Part shown: in pieces, positions 24,965 to 36,204 of the stretch
How positions within the stretch are numbered: position 1 is the stretch's first letter
How the letters are laid out: each line of letters starts with the position of its first letter
From: Pseudomonas fluorescens
Lineage (GTDB): Bacteria; Pseudomonadota; Gammaproteobacteria; Pseudomonadales; Pseudomonadaceae
DNA length: 64,000 nt
NCBI RefSeq assembly: GCF_902497995.1
Contig: NZ_CABVII010000002.1
Location: forward strand, 124,001-188,000
Reading direction: 5' to 3'
Translations under genes and position numbers: made by a program
The notes under the pieces: generated by a model
Seen by the model: the letters and a program-made list of their open reading frames with translations, nothing else
Databases searched by the model: none
What the model was told of the DNA's origin: nothing

Positions 24965-26871
24965 ACCAGGTGCTGACCAATACAGCTCGCATCGAGCTGC
25001 TCAGCCCCCGGCTGGCGAACCAGATTGCCGCCGGCGAGGTGGTCGAGCGCCCGGCTTCGGTGATCAAGGAGTTGCTGGAAAACAGCCTCGACTCCGGCGC
25101 CAGGCGCATCGATGTCGATGTGGAGCAGGGTGGAGTCAAATTGCTGCGGGTGCGCGACGATGGCAGCGGCATTTCCGCCGATGACTTGCCGCTGGCCCTG
25201 GCCCGTCACGCCACCAGCAAGATCCGCAACCTGGAAGACCTCGAGCAGGTCATGAGTCTCGGGTTTCGTGGCGAGGCCCTGGCCTCGATCAGTTCCGTGG
25301 CACGGCTGACGCTGACGTCCCGTACCAAGGAGGCCGATCAGGCCTGGCAAGTCGAAACCGAAGGCCGGGACATGGCGCCGCGGGTACAGCCGGCCGCTCA
25401 TCCGGTCGGGACCTCGGTCGAAGTGCGCGACCTGTTCTTCAATACCCCGGCGCGACGCAAATTTCTCAAGACTGAAAAAACCGAGTTCGATCACCTGCAA
25501 GAAGTGATCAAGCGTCTGGCCCTGGCGCGTTTCGACGTGGCGTTCCATCTGCGCCACAACGGCAAGACCATCCTTAGCCTGCACGAAGCCCATGACGACG
25601 CAGCCCGTGCCCGGCGTGTGGCGGCGATTTGCGGTTCGGGTTTCCTCGAGCAGGCGCTGCCGATCGAGATCGAGCGCAATGGCCTGCATTTGTGGGGCTG
25701 GGTCGGCTTGCCGACGTTCAACCGCAGCCAGGCAGACTTGCAGTATTTCTTTGTGAACGGCCGTGCCGTACGCGACAAACTGGTGGCCCACGCGGTGCGC
25801 CAGGCCTATCGCGACGTGCTGTTCAACGGCCGTCACCCGACCTTCGTGCTGTTTTTCGAAGTCGATCCGGCGGGCGTCGACGTCAACGTGCACCCGACCA
25901 AACACGAAGTGCGCTTCCGTGACGGGCGCATGGTCCACGACTTCCTCTATGGCACCTTGCACCGCGCCCTGGGCGATGTGCGTCCGGAAGATCAACTGGC
26001 TGCGCCTGTGGCGACAGCCATCGTTCGACCCACCGGTATTGATGCTGGCGAGTTCGGTCCGCAGGGCGAAATGCGTCTGGCGGCCAATGCCTTGCTGGAA
26101 CAGCCTCAGGCTCAGCCGTCGTTCAATACGCCGGCAGGCTCGGGCGCAGGTGCTGGTTATCAGTATCAGTACTCGCCGCGCCCTCAATCGGGTGTGCCTG
26201 CGGCTGAAGCCCAGGCTGCCTACCGTGAGTTCTTTGCGCCGCTGCCAGAAGCCAACGCGGTCGCGCTGCCGGCCGGACAGGACGACATTCCGCCGCTGGG
26301 TTATGCGCTGGCGCAGCTCAAAGGCATCTACATTCTTTCGGAAAACGCCCAGGGCCTGGTGTTGGTGGACATGCATGCCGCCCATGAGCGGATCATGTAC
26401 GAGCGTCTGAAAATCGCCATGGCCAGCGAAGGCCTGAGTGGCCAGCCGCTGTTGGTGCCGGAGTCCCTGGCAGTCAGTCAGCGTGAAGCCGATTGCGCCG
26501 AAGAGCACGGCGCCTGGTTCCAGCGCCTGGGCTTCGAGTTGCAGCGTCTTGGCCCGGAGTCCCTGGCCATTCGGCAGATTCCTGCCTTGCTCAAGCAGGC
26601 TGAAGCCAATCGACTGGTCAGTGATGTACTGGCAGATCTGATGGAATACGGCACCAGCGACCGGATCCAGGCGCACCTGAACGAGCTGCTCGGGACCATG
26701 GCCTGCCACGGCGCGATTCGTGCAAATCGGCGTCTGGCCCTGCCGGAAATGAACGGTCTGCTGCGCGATATGGAAAACACCGAGCGCAGCGGTCAATGCA
26801 ACCATGGCCGACCGACCTGGACCCAATTGGGGCTGGACGATCTGGACAAACTGTTCTTGCGCGGTCGTTGA
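24961..26871 (+). CDS. mutL: DNA mismatch repair protein MutL
   Basis: The 636-residue protein has the GHKL ATPase N-terminus ([36 protein letters not shown]) and the C-terminal dimerisation domain. The C-terminus contains [12 protein letters not shown], which fits the D-x-H-A-(x)2-E-(x)4-E metal-binding motif of MutL endonucleases and is absent from E. coli MutL, as well as [12 protein letters not shown]. It therefore probably nicks DNA itself, consistent with the lack of MutH in Pseudomonas. It overlaps amiB by 4 bases and miaA by 1 base. Confidence 0.97.
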   Translation: MNQVLTNTARIELLSPRLANQIAAGEVVERPASVIKELLENSLDSGARRIDVDVEQGGVKLLRVRDDGSGISADDLPLALARHATSKIRNLEDLEQVMSLGFRGEALASISSVARLTLTSRTKEADQAWQVETEGRDMAPRVQPAAHPVGTSVEVRDLFFNTPARRKFLKTEKTEFDHLQEVIKRLALARFDVAFHLRHNGKTILSLHEAHDDAARARRVAAICGSGFLEQALPIEIERNGLHLWGWVGLPTFNRSQADLQYFFVNGRAVRDKLVAHAVRQAYRDVLFNGRHPTFVLFFEVDPAGVDVNVHPTKHEVRFRDGRMVHDFLYGTLHRALGDVRPEDQLAAPVATAIVRPTGIDAGEFGPQGEMRLAANALLEQPQAQPSFNTPAGSGAGAGYQYQYSPRPQSGVPAAEAQAAYREFFAPLPEANAVALPAGQDDIPPLGYALAQLKGIYILSENAQGLVLVDMHAAHERIMYERLKIAMASEGLSGQPLLVPESLAVSQREADCAEEHGAWFQRLGFELQRLGPESLAIRQIPALLKQAEANRLVSDVLADLMEYGTSDRIQAHLNELLGTMACHGAIRANRRLALPEMNGLLRDMENTERSGQCNHGRPTWTQLGLDDLDKLFLRGR

Positions 26872-27842
26872 TGAGCCAGCTCCCTCCTGCGATTTTCCTG
26901 ATGGGGCCGACCGCCGCCGGCAAGACCGACCTGGCCATCGAGCTCACCAAAGTCTTGCCCTGCGAGCTGATCAGCGTTGATTCGGCGCTGGTCTACCGTG
27001 GCATGGACATCGGCACCGCCAAGCCTTCCAAAGCGCTGTTGGCCGAATTCCCCCATCGTCTGATCGATATTCTCGACCCGGCAGAGAGCTATTCCGCCGC
27101 GGAATTCCGACGTGATGCCCTGGAAGCCATGGCCGACATCACCGCGCGCGGTAAAATTCCGCTGCTGGTGGGCGGCACAATGCTCTATTACAAGGCGTTG
27201 GTCGAAGGTCTGGCGGACATGCCCGCCGCCGATCCCGAGGTCCGCGCGCAGATCGAAGAAGAAGCTGTACGCCTTGGCTGGCAAGCCCTGCACGATCAAT
27301 TGGCAGTGATCGATCCGGAATCTGCAGCACGTATACATCCGAACGATCCCCAGCGGCTCAGTCGAGCGCTGGAGGTTTATCGTGTCAGCGGTCAAAGCAT
27401 GACTGAGCTGCGCTTGCGACAATCTGCGCAAAGTACTGAAGCAGCCGCTTCGGGACAGCAACAATTGCCCTATACTGTCGCGAACCTGGCCATAGCTCCG
27501 GCTAATCGCCAGGTACTGCATGAGCGAATTAAACAAAGATTTACTTTAATGTTGGAACAGGGATTCATTGACGAGGTCGTAGCCCTGCGTAAGAGAAGTG
27601 ACCTGCATGCCGGGTTGCCGTCTATACGTGCAGTAGGCTACCGACAAGTCTGGGACTACCTGGATGGCAAGCTGACGCAAGCCGAGATGCAGGAGCGTGG
27701 AATCATTGCCACGCGCCAGCTGGCGAAGCGCCAGTTCACCTGGCTGCGCAGTTGGGCTGATTTACACTGGTTGGACAGCCTTGATTGCGACAATCTGCCG
27801 CGCGCCTTGAAATACCTGGGGACCATCTCCATATTGAGCTGA
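26871..27842 (+). CDS. miaA: tRNA dimethylallyltransferase
   Basis: Adds the isopentenyl group to A37 of UNN-reading tRNAs. 323 residues starting [23 protein letters not shown], where GPTAAGKT is the P-loop; [33 protein letters not shown] and [15 protein letters not shown] follow. The frame is open upstream within mutL, but the ATG overlapping the mutL stop (TGATG) matches the family start. It completes the operon before hfq. Confidence 0.97.
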   Translation: MSQLPPAIFLMGPTAAGKTDLAIELTKVLPCELISVDSALVYRGMDIGTAKPSKALLAEFPHRLIDILDPAESYSAAEFRRDALEAMADITARGKIPLLVGGTMLYYKALVEGLADMPAADPEVRAQIEEEAVRLGWQALHDQLAVIDPESAARIHPNDPQRLSRALEVYRVSGQSMTELRLRQSAQSTEAAASGQQQLPYTVANLAIAPANRQVLHERIKQRFTLMLEQGFIDEVVALRKRSDLHAGLPSIRAVGYRQVWDYLDGKLTQAEMQERGIIATRQLAKRQFTWLRSWADLHWLDSLDCDNLPRALKYLGTISILS

Positions 27843-27935
27843 GTCCTTGCAATTGCCGTCTATCCTTGGGGGTTTGACGGCCACAAGCCATTTTTTACCT
27901 ATTTTTTATATTGAATCCTTAAAGGAGTGCGGCAC

Positions 27936-28202
27936 ATGTCAAAAGGGCATTCGCTACAAGACCCTTACTTGAATACTTTACGTAAAGAGAAAGTGGGGGT
28001 CTCCATCTACCTGGTCAACGGGATCAAGCTGCAAGGCACGATCGAGTCTTTCGACCAGTTCGTTATCCTGCTGAAAAACACCGTCAGCCAGATGGTTTAC
28101 AAGCACGCTATCTCTACAGTGGTGCCGGTTCGTCCAATTCGTCTGCCAAGTGCCGCCGAAAGTGAACAGGGCGACGCTGATCCTGCTCCGGGTAACGCCT
28201 GA
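27936..28202 (+). CDS. hfq: RNA chaperone Hfq
   Basis: An 88-residue Sm-like hexamer subunit that pairs small RNAs with mRNAs. Start [20 protein letters not shown] with an AAAGGAG site; Sm1 motif [26 protein letters not shown] and Sm2 [12 protein letters not shown] are complete. The C-terminal tail is short, as usual in Pseudomonas. The AT-rich 90 bp upstream (T tracts around 27890-27915) probably carry its own promoter; no exact hexamers could be fixed. Confidence 0.98.
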   Translation: MSKGHSLQDPYLNTLRKEKVGVSIYLVNGIKLQGTIESFDQFVILLKNTVSQMVYKHAISTVVPVRPIRLPSAAESEQGDADPAPGNA

Positions 28203-28214
28203 TAGGAGTCTCCT

Positions 28215-29516
28215 TTGTTCTTTGAGCGCCACGGTGGTGGTGAGCGGGCAATTCTCGTTCACTTGGATGGTCAGGACCCTGAGGCGCGCGAAGATCCGCA
28301 GGAGTTCCAGGAATTGGCAATGTCGGCTGGCGCCGAGACCGTCGCGTTTTTTAACGTGCCGCGTCATCGGCCATCTGCCAAATACCTGATTGGCAGCGGC
28401 AAGGTCGAGGAATTGCGCGACCTGGTCAAAGCCGAACAGGTAGATCTGGTGATTTTCAATCACATCCTCACGCCCAGTCAGGAACGTAACCTCGAACGTG
28501 TTTTCGAGTGTCGGGTGATCGACCGCACGGGTCTGATTCTCGATATTTTCGCCCAGCGCGCCCGCACCCATGAAGGCAAGCTCCAGGTCGAACTGGCCCA
28601 GCTTGAGCACATGAGTACGCGGCTGGTTCGTGGCTGGACGCACCTCGAGCGGCAGAAGGGCGGTATCGGTCTGCGCGGCCCGGGTGAAACCCAGCTCGAA
28701 ACCGACCGGCGCCTGTTGCGGGTTCGCCTGCGGCAGATCAAGGGGCGTCTGGAAAAGGTCCGCAGCCAGCGCGAGCAATCTCGTCGCGGGCGCAAGCGTG
28801 CCGACATTCCGACGGTTTCACTGGTGGGTTATACCAACGCCGGCAAATCGACGCTGTTCAACTCGGTGACCGATTCCGACGTCTTCGCCGCCGACCAGCT
28901 CTTCGCCACCCTCGACCCGACCCTGCGCCGACTCGAACTCGACGACCTCGGTCCGATTGTGCTGGCCGATACCGTGGGCTTCATTCGTCACCTGCCGCAC
29001 AAACTGGTCGAGGCATTTCGGGCTACGCTCGAAGAGTCGAGCAACTCCGACCTGCTGCTGCACGTGATCGACGCCCATGAACCCGAGCGCATGGCCCAGA
29101 TTGAACAGGTCATGGTGGTGCTCGGGGAGATCGGCGCTCAAGACTTGCCGATCCTCGAGGTTTACAACAAACTCGATTTGCTCGAGGGCGTGGAGCCGCA
29201 GATCCAGCGCGATGCCGATGGCAAGCCGCAGCGGGTCTGGTTGTCGGCCAAGGACGGTACGGGTCTGGATTTGCTCAAGCAGGCCGTGGCCGAACTGTTG
29301 GGCAGTGATTTGTTTGTTGGCACCTTGCGTTTGCCGCAACGTTTTGCTCGACTGCGTGCGCAGTTTTTCGAACTCGGCGCGGTGCAAAAAGAAGAACACG
29401 ACGAAGAAGGCATCAGTTTGCTGGCCGTTCGTTTGCCACGGATCGAGTTGAATCGACTGGTGAGCCGCGAAGGATTGCAGCCGATGGAATTCATCGAGCA
29501 ACACACTTTGCAATAA
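28215..29516 (+). CDS. hflX: Ribosome rescue GTPase HflX
   Basis: A 433-residue GTPase that splits stalled 70S ribosomes. TTG start (MFFERHGGGERAILVHL) with TAGGAG upstream, 12 bases after hfq. The N-terminal HflX domain has the glycine-rich GGIGLRGPGETQLETDRR; the GTPase domain shows GYTNAGKSTLFN (G1), DTVGFIRHLPH (G3) and NKLD (G4). Length is typical. Confidence 0.95.
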   Translation: MFFERHGGGERAILVHLDGQDPEAREDPQEFQELAMSAGAETVAFFNVPRHRPSAKYLIGSGKVEELRDLVKAEQVDLVIFNHILTPSQERNLERVFECRVIDRTGLILDIFAQRARTHEGKLQVELAQLEHMSTRLVRGWTHLERQKGGIGLRGPGETQLETDRRLLRVRLRQIKGRLEKVRSQREQSRRGRKRADIPTVSLVGYTNAGKSTLFNSVTDSDVFAADQLFATLDPTLRRLELDDLGPIVLADTVGFIRHLPHKLVEAFRATLEESSNSDLLLHVIDAHEPERMAQIEQVMVVLGEIGAQDLPILEVYNKLDLLEGVEPQIQRDADGKPQRVWLSAKDGTGLDLLKQAVAELLGSDLFVGTLRLPQRFARLRAQFFELGAVQKEEHDEEGISLLAVRLPRIELNRLVSREGLQPMEFIEQHTLQ

Positions 29517-29612
29517 AAGCCTGAGAAAGCGGTTGTGCCGTGGTCACAGGCATTCTGTAGCATTGGTCGGCGCGCCGTGGGTGCGTCTTTGCTTTATCAG
29601 ATGGAGAGCGCT

Positions 29613-30785
29613 ATGGCTTGGAATGAGCCGGGTGGCAACTCGAATAATCAGGATCCTTGGGGTGGCAAGCGCCGCAATAACGGCGACCGCAAGGGGCCAC
29701 CGGATCTCGACGAGGCCTTCCGAAAGCTGCAGGAAAGCCTGAACGGGTTGTTCGGTAGTGGTAAGAAACGCGGTGATGACGGCGGCGGTTCGGGCAGGAG
29801 TGGCGGCTTCGGCGGCATTCTTGGCATCGGCCTGGTCGTGTTGGCGGCCGTGTGGCTGTACAGCGCGGTCTACGTAGTCGACGAGCAGGAGCAAGCCGTG
29901 GTGCTGCGCTTCGGCAAGTACTACGAAACCGTCGGCCCGGGTCTGAACATCTATTTCCCGCCGATCGATCAAAAGTACCTGGAAAACGTCACGCGTGAGC
30001 GTGCCTATACCAAGCAGGGTCAAATGCTGACTGAAGACGAAAACATCGTCGAAGTGCCGCTGACCGTGCAGTACAAGATCAGCAATCTGCAGGACTTCGT
30101 GCTGAGCGTCGATCAGCCGGAAATCAGCCTGCAACACGCGACCGAAAGCGCCTTGCGTCATGTGGTGGGTTCCACCGCGATGGACCAGGTGTTGACCGAA
30201 GGCCGTGAATTGATGGCCAGCGAAATCAAGGAGCGTCTGCAACGCTTCATGGATACCTATCGCACCGGTATCACCGTCACCCAGGTCAACGTACAGAGCG
30301 CAGCGGCACCGCGTGAAGTGCAGGAAGCCTTCGATGACGTGATCCGCGCCCGTGAAGACGAGCAGCGTTCGCGTAACCAGGCTGAAACCTATGCCAACGG
30401 CGTCGTGCCGGAAGCCCGTGGTCAGGCCCAGCGCATCATCGAAGATGCCAACGGTTACCGTGACGAAACCGTTTCGCGCGCCAAGGGTGAGGCCGATCGC
30501 TTCACCAAGCTGGTCAGCGAATATCGCAAGGCCCCTGAAGTCACCCGCGAGCGTCTGTATCTGGACACCATGCAGGAAGTCTTCAGCAATACCAGCAAGG
30601 TTCTTGTCACCGGCAACAAGAATGGCCAGAGCAATCTGCTCTACTTGCCGCTGGACAAGATGGTCGACAGTGGTCGTAGCACCAGCACTCCGGTGACCGG
30701 CGCCGCAGCCACCAGCAATGAAGCGAATGCACGTGCGGCAGCTGATCTGCAGCAACAGCAGACACGTACCAGGGAGAGTCGCTGA
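29613..30785 (+). CDS. hflK: FtsH protease modulator HflK
   Basis: A 390-residue membrane protein forming the HflKC cage around FtsH. Start MAWNEPGGNSNNQDPWGG with GGAG six bases upstream; in-frame upstream starts were rejected because they lie in the gap and are not conserved. A Gly-rich N-terminus precedes one membrane helix (GILGIGLVVLAAVWLYSAVYVV), then the SPFH/Band-7 domain and a coiled-coil (EDANGYRDETVSRAKGEADR). The stop overlaps the hflC start by one base. Confidence 0.96.
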   Translation: MAWNEPGGNSNNQDPWGGKRRNNGDRKGPPDLDEAFRKLQESLNGLFGSGKKRGDDGGGSGRSGGFGGILGIGLVVLAAVWLYSAVYVVDEQEQAVVLRFGKYYETVGPGLNIYFPPIDQKYLENVTRERAYTKQGQMLTEDENIVEVPLTVQYKISNLQDFVLSVDQPEISLQHATESALRHVVGSTAMDQVLTEGRELMASEIKERLQRFMDTYRTGITVTQVNVQSAAAPREVQEAFDDVIRAREDEQRSRNQAETYANGVVPEARGQAQRIIEDANGYRDETVSRAKGEADRFTKLVSEYRKAPEVTRERLYLDTMQEVFSNTSKVLVTGNKNGQSNLLYLPLDKMVDSGRSTSTPVTGAAATSNEANARAAADLQQQQTRTRESR

Positions 30786-31654
30786 TGAGCAATAAATCGC
30801 TGATCGCCCTAATTGTCGTCGTTGTCGTGGCGATCGCCGCCTGGAACTGCTTCTACATCGTGGCTCAGACCGAGCGCGCGGTGTTGCTGCAGTTCGGACG
30901 CGTGGTCCAGGCCGATGTTCAGCCAGGCTTGCATGTGAAAGTGCCTTACGTGAACAAGGTGCGTAAATTCGACGCGCGCCTGATGACGCTGGATGCACCG
31001 ACACAGCGCTTTCTGACGCTGGAAAAGAAAGCCGTCATGGTCGACGCCTACGCCAAGTGGCGCGTGAAAGATGCCGAGCGGTTCTACACCGCGACTTCCG
31101 GCCTCAAGCAGATTGCCGACGAGCGTCTTTCCCGTCGTCTGGAGTCGGGCCTGCGTGACCAGTTTGGCAAGCGCACGCTGCACGAAGTGGTTTCCGGTGA
31201 GCGCGATGCGCTGATGACCGATATCACGGCTTCGCTGAACAAGATGGCGGAAAAAGAGCTGGGCATCGAAGTCGTCGATGTTCGGGTCAAGGCCATCGAT
31301 CTGCCGAAGGAAGTGAACCGCAGTGTGTTCGAGCGAATGAGTTCCGAGCGTGAGCGTGAAGCTCGCGAGCACCGCGCCAAGGGTAACGAGCTGGCAGAAG
31401 GCATTCGTGCCGATGCCGATCGTCAACGCCGCGTGCTGCTGGCTGAAGCCTATCGTGAATCCGAAGAGGTTCGCGGTGACGGTGATGCCCAGGCGGCTGC
31501 TATCTACTCCAAGGCCTACGGCCAGGATCAGGAGTTCTACGGTTTCTACCGTAGCCTGCGCGCCTACCGTGAAAGTTTCGCGAACAAATCCGACGTCATG
31601 GTCCTGGACCCAAGCAGCGACTTCTTCCGTTACCTGGAAAAAGCCAAGCCTTGA
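30785..31654 (+). CDS. hflC: FtsH protease modulator HflC
   Basis: A 289-residue partner of HflK with an N-terminal membrane helix (SLIALIVVVVVAIAAWNCFYIV) and SPFH domain (FGRVVQADVQPGLHVKVPYV), then a charged helix (RMSSEREREAREHRAKGNEL) and a conserved C-terminus (EFYGFYRSLRAYRESF). It is coupled to hflK by a TGATG overlap. Confidence 0.97.
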   Translation: MSNKSLIALIVVVVVAIAAWNCFYIVAQTERAVLLQFGRVVQADVQPGLHVKVPYVNKVRKFDARLMTLDAPTQRFLTLEKKAVMVDAYAKWRVKDAERFYTATSGLKQIADERLSRRLESGLRDQFGKRTLHEVVSGERDALMTDITASLNKMAEKELGIEVVDVRVKAIDLPKEVNRSVFERMSSEREREAREHRAKGNELAEGIRADADRQRRVLLAEAYRESEEVRGDGDAQAAAIYSKAYGQDQEFYGFYRSLRAYRESFANKSDVMVLDPSSDFFRYLEKAKP

Positions 31655-31969
31655 TACCCCGTTGACCTGAATCATTCCCCGCCTGGCGGCTACAGCCTCG
31701 GGCGGGGTGATCCTTTGGAAAAACGAGTGTATGATGCGGCAGCCGGGAAATTCCCGGCTTTTTTGCGTCTGCACGTTTGATTGCTGAACCGGTGCAGTCG
31801 CCCGAGTTGAATGACTCGACAGGTTTTTCGAGGAAAGTGATTGGCGAAGCCGGTTCCAGGCTTTTCGCCCCGTTGTTCATGCGCGTGGTTTGCACATGGG
31901 CCGATCATTTTCTGCTTCACTCAAGGCTCGGCCATAGGCTGGCCGCCCGGACCATAGGGGAATGGCGTA
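31655..31969. other. hflC-hisZ gap
   Basis: Besides a GC-rich hairpin near 31677-31708 and the terminator at 31741, I see nothing. A small DUF2065 membrane-protein gene sits here in P. aeruginosa (PA4940, from memory), but I find no such frame. Confidence 0.5.
31741..31764 (+). terminator. Terminator downstream of hflC
   Basis: AGCCGGGAA / TTCCCGGCT with a minimal loop followed by TTTTT. A clear Rho-independent stop before hisZ. Confidence 0.9.
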
Positions 31970-33157
31970 ATGGCAACGGTAGACCGCTGGCTGCTGCCAG
32001 ATGGCATCGAAGAAGTACTGCCACCAGAAGCGGCGCGCATCGAAGTAGCGCGTCGCCAGGTGTTGGATCTGTTCCAGAGCTGGGGTTACGAGTTTGTCGT
32101 GACTCCTCATATCGAGTACCTGGAATCCCTGCTGACCGGCGCGGGCTCGGACCTCGATCTGCGCACCTTCAAGGTCATCGACCCGCAATCGGGCCGGCAG
32201 ATGGGCTTCCGTGCCGATATCACGCCGCAAGTGGCGCGCATCGATGCGCACACCCTGCGTCGTGAAGGCCCGAGCCGTCTGTGCTATGCCGGTAGCGTGC
32301 TGCATGCTCAACCGCGCGCATTGTCGTCTTCGCGCAGCCCGATTCAGCTGGGCGCCGAGTTGTATGGCGATGGCAGCCCGAGTAGCGACGTGGAAGTCAT
32401 CAGCCTGATGCTGGCCATGCTGCAATTGGCCGACGTGCCGGATGTGCATATGGATCTCGGCCATGTCGGCATCTATCGCGGCCTGGCCCGCGCCGCCGGT
32501 TTGTCCGGAGAAGTCGAGCAGCAGTTGTTCGATGCGTTGCAACGTAAGGCCATCGACGAGGTCATTACCTTGACCGAAGGCTTGCCTGCCGATCTGTCGG
32601 GCATGCTGCGGGCGCTGGTCGACCTGTGTGGCGGTCGTGAAGTCTTGAGCGCTGCCCGCGAGCGTCTGGCGAATGCGCCGGCGCCTGTTCTGGCTGCCCT
32701 GGACGATTTGCTGGCAATTGCCGAGCGTCTGTCCGCGCGTTTCCCGCAATTACCGCTTTACTTTGATCTGGGCGAGTTGCGCGGCTACCACTACCACACC
32801 GGTGTGGTGTTTGCGGTGTTCGTGCCGGGTGTTGGCCAGTCCATTGCCCAGGGTGGTCGTTACGACGACATCGGCGCCGACTTCGGTCGCGCTCGCCCGG
32901 CAACCGGTTTTTCTACCGATTTGAAAACCCTGGTGACCCTGGGGCGTGCTGATATCGAGTTACCGTCCGGCGGTATCTGGATGCCTGACAGTACGGATGC
33001 GGCACTCTGGCAGCAGGTTTGCCAGTTGCGCAGTGAGGGTCAGCGTGTCGTTCAGGCGTTGCCTGGGCAACCTTTGGCCGCCGCCCGTGAAGCGGACTGC
33101 GACCGGCAATTGATTCAGCAGAACGGGCTTTGGCAAGTATCGCCACTGGCTTCTTGA
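31970..33157 (+). CDS. hisZ: ATP phosphoribosyltransferase regulatory subunit
   Basis: A class-II HisRS-like paralogue needed with short HisG for the first histidine step. 395 residues starting [18 protein letters not shown]; motif 2-like [13 protein letters not shown] and the region [19 protein letters not shown] ([17 protein letters not shown]) are visible. The tRNA-anticodon domain is missing, as expected. purA follows after 54 bases. Confidence 0.95.
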   Translation: MATVDRWLLPDGIEEVLPPEAARIEVARRQVLDLFQSWGYEFVVTPHIEYLESLLTGAGSDLDLRTFKVIDPQSGRQMGFRADITPQVARIDAHTLRREGPSRLCYAGSVLHAQPRALSSSRSPIQLGAELYGDGSPSSDVEVISLMLAMLQLADVPDVHMDLGHVGIYRGLARAAGLSGEVEQQLFDALQRKAIDEVITLTEGLPADLSGMLRALVDLCGGREVLSAARERLANAPAPVLAALDDLLAIAERLSARFPQLPLYFDLGELRGYHYHTGVVFAVFVPGVGQSIAQGGRYDDIGADFGRARPATGFSTDLKTLVTLGRADIELPSGGIWMPDSTDAALWQQVCQLRSEGQRVVQALPGQPLAAAREADCDRQLIQQNGLWQVSPLAS

Positions 33158-34501
<1,344 letters not shown>

Positions 34502-34520
34502 TAAGTCGTTGATGTAAAAC

Positions 34521-34550
34521 ACAAAGGGTCCCTAATTAGGGGCCCTTTGT
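34521..34550 (+). terminator. Terminator after purA
   Basis: ACAAAGGG-tc-CCCT / AGGG-g-CCCTTTGT around AATT, 19 bases after the purA stop. The 88 bases up to the permease stop codon hold nothing else recognised. Confidence 0.88.
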
Positions 34551-34638
34551 CGTTTGTGCCTTGCGTGCGTTGTCGCAGATGGCGGATGACGCTCAATCTG
34601 AAAGCCATGCCATGCAGGCGGCCCAGTTGAAGGCAATC

Positions 34639-36204
34639 TCAACGACTCAGATACATCCGCGTCGTTAACAGATACACCGGTAACCCCGACACCACTATCA
34701 ACAACGCCGCATAAGGCGCCGCCGCCGCAAACTCCACGTTCGCGGTATGCGCCCAAACCTCCGTCGCCAGCGTATTGAGCCCGGTCGGGCTCAGCAGCAA
34801 CGTCGCCGTCAGCTCCTTCATCGCATCCAGAAACACCAGCGCAAACGCCGCACCCAGCGCCGGGAAAATGATCGGCAAGGTCACCCGGCAAAACGCACTG
34901 AAGGACGACGCACCCAGTGTGCGTGCAGCCTCTTCCAGTTGCGGCGCAGCCTTGTTCAGTGCCGTACGAATCGGCGCTTGAGCCAGCGGCAGAAACAGCA
35001 GTGCATAAGCGATCAGCAACAGCGCCGAAGTCTGATACAGCGCCGGTACATAATGAAGGGCGAAATACACCAGCGTCAGCGCAATCACCAGGCCTGGCAG
35101 CGCATGCAGAAGGTACGGCAAGCGTTCGGCCCAGATGGCCAATTGGCCTTTGTAGCGCACCACCAGCAATCCCACCGGTACTGCCAGCACCAGGCACAGC
35201 GCCGCGCCGCCGAGGGATAATGCCAGCGACGACAGCAGCGCTTCACTGATCGCCGCCACCGGGAATGCAGCCGAAGAGCCCACTGCCAGCCAATACACGA
35301 GCATCCCAAGCGGAATGCCGCTGCCAATGATCGCCAGCGTCAGGCAATAAAGTTGCCCAATGGTCGCCCAAGGCCCCAGGCGAACTTGCGCTGCTTGTCG
35401 CGCTGCACCTTGGCCGGTTCGTACGTGGCGGCCCTTGCCGCGAACCCGCAGCTCCAGCCACAACAGCATCAGACACAGCGCCAGCAGCACGGCGGAAAGC
35501 ATCGCCGCATTCGCATTGCTGAATTCCAGTTCGAACTGTTGATAGATCGCGGTGGTGAACGTCTGCAGGCCGATGATCGACAGTGCGCCGAACTCCACCA
35601 GCATGTGCAGCGCGATCAGCAGCGAACCGGCGAGCAACGACGGCCAGAGCAGCGGCAAGGTGACCCTGAAAAACACGCCCCAGCGATTCTGTCCCAGGGT
35701 GCGGGCGGACTCTTCAAGGGACGGATCGAGATTGCGCAGTGTTGCCGCGACCGGCAGAAAGATCAGCGGATACTTGGACAGGGTCATCACCAGAATCGCC
35801 CCGCCCAGTCCTTCAAAATGAGCGCTCAGCGACACCCAGGTAAAACTGCTGACAAACGCTGGCACCGCAAACGGCAAACACAAGATCACGCCCCATAGGC
35901 GCCGCCCCGGCAGATTACTGCGTTCAAGCAGCCAGGCCAGCGACAGGCCGATCACACCGCAAGCGAGCGTCACGCCGATCATCAGCGCCAGCGTGTTGCA
36001 CAGCAGGCCGAACACATACGGGCGCCACAACAAATGCAGCGCCTCGGCCCAGCCGGCTTGCCAGGTCTTGAGCCCGACATAGACCAGCGGCAATAAACTG
36101 AGCACTACCAATAGCAAAACCGGCAGCAATAACCAGATCGACGGCCGCTTGCGCCGTGGCACGTAACCCCCGCGCGAGGCAGGGACGGATAACGATGCGC
36201 TCAT
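34639..36204 (-). CDS. Ferric-iron ABC transporter permease (FbpB/AfuB-like)
   Basis: A 521-residue permease with two fused binding-protein-dependent transport domains, about twelve membrane helices, and two EAA-type loops (EESARTLGQNRWGVFFRVTLP at about 175 and EEAARTLGASSFSAFCRVTLP at about 430). The start overlaps the stop of the upstream binding-protein gene by one base (TGATG). The family imports Fe(III) delivered by periplasmic ferric-binding proteins; no ATPase gene is adjacent, so the ATPase must lie elsewhere. A thiamine or spermidine substrate is less likely given the neighbour. Confidence 0.85.
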   Translation of the reverse strand: MSASLSVPASRGGYVPRRKRPSIWLLLPVLLLVVLSLLPLVYVGLKTWQAGWAEALHLLWRPYVFGLLCNTLALMIGVTLACGVIGLSLAWLLERSNLPGRRLWGVILCLPFAVPAFVSSFTWVSLSAHFEGLGGAILVMTLSKYPLIFLPVAATLRNLDPSLEESARTLGQNRWGVFFRVTLPLLWPSLLAGSLLIALHMLVEFGALSIIGLQTFTTAIYQQFELEFSNANAAMLSAVLLALCLMLLWLELRVRGKGRHVRTGQGAARQAAQVRLGPWATIGQLYCLTLAIIGSGIPLGMLVYWLAVGSSAAFPVAAISEALLSSLALSLGGAALCLVLAVPVGLLVVRYKGQLAIWAERLPYLLHALPGLVIALTLVYFALHYVPALYQTSALLLIAYALLFLPLAQAPIRTALNKAAPQLEEAARTLGASSFSAFCRVTLPIIFPALGAAFALVFLDAMKELTATLLLSPTGLNTLATEVWAHTANVEFAAAAPYAALLIVVSGLPVYLLTTRMYLSR

